A stretch of DNA of 6,935 bases from Bacteroidales bacterium (lineage in GTDB: Bacteria > Bacteroidota > Bacteroidia > Bacteroidales > Paludibacteraceae). The DNA lies in assembly GCA_900771035.1 (NCBI GenBank), contig CAAGML010000103.1:1-6935 (forward strand). The letters are read 5' to 3'. The position numbers and the translations under genes are program-made. Each line of letters begins with the position of its first letter. Position 1 is the stretch's first letter. Below, one piece after another: positions 5,430 to 6,935 of this stretch. A model generated the notes under the pieces. That model was not told where the DNA came from. It did no database searches and saw only the letters and a program-made list of their open reading frames with translations.

Positions 5430-6711
5430 ATAACTTAGTTATCTCAGAATGAGGAAAATAATGTTCCAGAATCTCTTCTGCCGTGAAACCCTGCGTTGCC
5501 ATGACGGCAGCACCAATCTGGCATAATCCAACGCCATGTCCCCAGCCCTTACCACGAAGGATAAACCTCCCTGCCTCATGCTCCACGGTGAAGTTCGAGC
5601 TGTACAGATGTGTCTCCGACAACCATTTCCTTATCTCAAGTTCCTTTCCAACCTCCGTCTGACATTTGCCGCCTACGATTCTCAGGCGGAAAATACGCCC
5701 TGACGCACCACGTTTCAACGGGATAATATCCTTTATTTCACCGAAATCAATACCCGAACGTCTCTTCACCAATTCCGACACTTCCTCGTCAGTGTATTCT
5801 ACTGTCCAATCGTGGAAATGAACCGTCTCCCGGTCATAGTCGTTGAGGATTTGGCGCAAGGCTTTCTCGTCATGGGTGTCACAGTAAGGACACTCCACCG
5901 GCTGCAGGTAGTCGTAATCCCGGTCAGCCCACGCTGTTGAAAAACGCTCAGTCATTCCGCCGCAGCATTTCGAGAAACGTGCGTCGCAAATCTCACCTTT
6001 ATATGTAAGCACCATTCCACGGGTCTCATCCACAGCCCTGTAGGCATTTTCGTTGACTATGCGTGTGATTCCCTGATAACGTTGGCAATGGTCGTCTGCG
6101 CATACGTCGAAATGCGTGTGTGCGTCACGCTCGTACCATTTGATATGCTCCTCGCTGCTCTCCGTGGCTGTTGGCTCGATGGCGTTGTTGATACGGAGAA
6201 GCCATGACCTGGACATTATGGCATGAGCCTTAAGTAGTTCAATGCCAGCGTTTGCGCTCATCTCGCTTGAGATGACGGACTGCAGGTAATTCTCCACTCT
6301 CAGACGGTTTATCACAATCATATTTCCACCGTCGCGTTTCAGCACCAATGCGCCACGGAAAGCCTGATTCTCACAACGTTCCCAATGGAAACCCACCCCT
6401 ATCGTCACATTCCCTACAATGAACGACGAGCTTTCCGCAAGGGGGATAATGACAGCCTCGGTGTCGCTGAAAGTCACGCTCTGCATGTCATAGCGTTCGC
6501 CTGTGACCGTATTCAGGTATGAACCGTTGAACGTGACATCCACCTTGCCGCAGGTCATAATACCCACGCTGACCACAGGCTCACCCTTCTCCATAGGCCA
6601 TTGTGCCAACAAACTGCCAGGGTCGGCAGGTGGGTCGGCGTGAAACTGCTCAGGAATGAACGTCCTGTCAGTCGCAGGAGCTATATGTGTTTTTTTGTGT
6701 ATGAATGACAT
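5422..6711 (-). CDS. SpoIID/LytB-domain protein, putative peptidoglycan lytic enzyme
   Basis: This protein has a SpoIID/LytB domain, the family of the B. subtilis sporulation lytic transglycosylase and the amidase enhancer LytB. From Met at 6711 it has 429 residues. Residues here are numbered from the upstream ATG at 6771: NRLRVENYLQSVISSEM at 155-171 carries the putative catalytic Glu170; LKAHAIMSRSWLL is at 180-192; a His/Cys cluster comprises H218, C224, H228 and C229; FSKCCGGMTE is at 266-275; a CPYC pair is at 294-297; GKGWGHGVGLCQIGA at 406-420 is the signature C-terminal motif. The His/Cys spacing resembles the zinc site I recall from Clostridium SpoIID. No candidate start gives a typical signal peptide. 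I chose Met21 (6711) because residues 1-20 overlap repeat-rich, promoter-like DNA; Met60 (6594), just before PVVSVGIM where many relatives begin, is a real alternative. It is the first gene of the operon. Confidence 0.88.
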   Translation of the reverse strand: MSFIHKKTHIAPATDRTFIPEQFHADPPADPGSLLAQWPMEKGEPVVSVGIMTCGKVDVTFNGSYLNTVTGERYDMQSVTFSDTEAVIIPLAESSSFIVGNVTIGVGFHWERCENQAFRGALVLKRDGGNMIVINRLRVENYLQSVISSEMSANAGIELLKAHAIMSRSWLLRINNAIEPTATESSEEHIKWYERDAHTHFDVCADDHCQRYQGITRIVNENAYRAVDETRGMVLTYKGEICDARFSKCCGGMTERFSTAWADRDYDYLQPVECPYCDTHDEKALRQILNDYDRETVHFHDWTVEYTDEEVSELVKRRSGIDFGEIKDIIPLKRGASGRIFRLRIVGGKCQTEVGKELEIRKWLSETHLYSSNFTVEHEAGRFILRGKGWGHGVGLCQIGAAVMATQGFTAEEILEHYFPHSEITKLYE

Positions 6712-6745
6712 GTAATGTGATGATAAAATAATAATTTGGCACACC

Positions 6746-6778
6746 CCAAAGACGTAGCCCATGCAAACCATAGACGTA
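6746..6778 (-). repeat. 22-bp-spaced direct repeat upstream of the operon
   Basis: The minus strand carries TACGTCTATGG (6778-6768) and TACGTCTTTGG (6756-6746). The two copies match at 10 of 11 bases and start exactly 22 bp apart, about two helical turns. They sit 35-67 bp upstream of the chosen spoIID-like start, where a promoter or operator would be expected. A protein binding site is possible but unproven, and a chance match cannot be excluded at this length. Confidence 0.35.
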
Positions 6779-6803
6779 CCACTGACCTATAAACATTCAG
6801 TTA

Positions 6804-6829
6804 AGGTGAGTTCTATAGGTGAGTTCTAT
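6804..6829. repeat. Perfect 13-bp tandem duplication
   Basis: AGGTGAGTTCTAT occurs twice back to back (6804-6816 and 6817-6829), and the base after the second copy is again A. It marks the border between AT-rich upstream DNA and the purine-rich element to its right. Slippage, or duplication at the edge of a dispersed element, would both produce it. Confidence 0.9.
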
Positions 6830-6830
6830 A

Positions 6831-6935
6831 AATTCATTTTGAGGGTTTTTGAAGTTTGTTTTGAGCAGATTGCTGTGCGGAAGGAGGGAGCATAGCGGGC
6901 TATGTGACCGACTGACAATCAGCAAGATGCCAAAA
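6831..6935. repeat. Putative dispersed non-coding element, cut off by the window edge
   Basis: This non-coding stretch starts AT-rich, becomes purine-rich (GGAAGGAGGGAG at 6879-6890), and then has the palindrome CATAGCGGGCTATG at 6891-6904. An outer pair of short arms, TTGCTG at 6870-6875 and CAGCAA at 6920-6925, could enclose the palindrome. No convincing gene reads through it on either strand. The wording of this sequence resembles a motif I associate with recurrent intergenic repeats in Prevotella-like genomes. That is recollection, not a search result, and the right boundary is outside the window. Confidence 0.4.

Noticed and set aside
269..6711. A shift in GC skew between the left and right halves of the operon, hinting at different origins
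   Set aside because: Hand counts of sampled lines were inconsistent (the sign varies within the GldF gene), so no boundary can be supported.
6764..6793. A Bacteroidota-type promoter (TTTA at 6793-6790 and TATGGTTTG at 6772-6764 on the minus strand)
   Set aside because: The -7 element has one base too many compared with TAnnTTTG, the -33 element is TTTA rather than TTTG, and the spacing is short. It is suggestive of where transcription starts but too weak to call.
6797..6934. A minus-strand open frame entering from the right edge and ending at 6797-6799
   Set aside because: It passes through the palindrome and both copies of the 13-bp duplication, has no start codon in the window, and does not look like a conserved protein.

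Overview
The window looks like a piece of a Bacteroidota chromosome, most likely Bacteroidales and possibly Prevotellaceae. This rests on the protein types (a GldF-type ABC permease, an AmpG-like MFS carrier, a SpoIID/LytB protein in a Gram-negative setting, LpxB), on the lack of obvious Shine-Dalgarno sequences, and on a mixed-GC codon style. The family placement is inference from reading the translations; no search was run.

Layout. Seven genes lie head to tail on the minus strand and fill about 269-6711. In transcription order they are a SpoIID/LytB-domain protein, an AmpG-like MFS transporter, a YihY/BrkB-type membrane protein, a GldF-type ABC permease, SurE nucleotidase, a 99-residue three-helix membrane protein, and LpxB (lipid A disaccharide synthase). 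Junctions are very tight: overlaps of 8 and 4 nt, then gaps of 5, 1, 11 and 45 nt. One polycistronic transcript starting upstream of 6711 is the simplest reading. The left edge (1-153) holds plus-strand material, probably the 3' end of a convergent gene, followed by a perfect 11-bp intrinsic terminator. The right edge (6712-6935) is non-coding. It holds a 22-bp-spaced direct repeat, a 13-bp tandem duplication, and a purine-rich stretch with a palindrome that runs off the window and resembles a dispersed intergenic repeat.

How the genes fit together. Most act at the cell envelope: peptidoglycan turnover (SpoIID plus AmpG-like carrier), inner-membrane proteins (YihY-like, GldF-type, the three-helix protein) and lipid A synthesis (LpxB). 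SurE is a housekeeping nucleotidase. I see no mobile element, CRISPR array, rRNA or tRNA. The points most worth a second look are a SpoIID protein with no recognisable signal peptide coupled to an AmpG-like importer, a GldF permease without GldG or an ATPase beside it, a YihY protein that ends right after its membrane core, a TTAGCCG heptamer repeat that supplies the stop codons of two genes, and the repeat-rich upstream edge. I did not find a convincing wholly new system.
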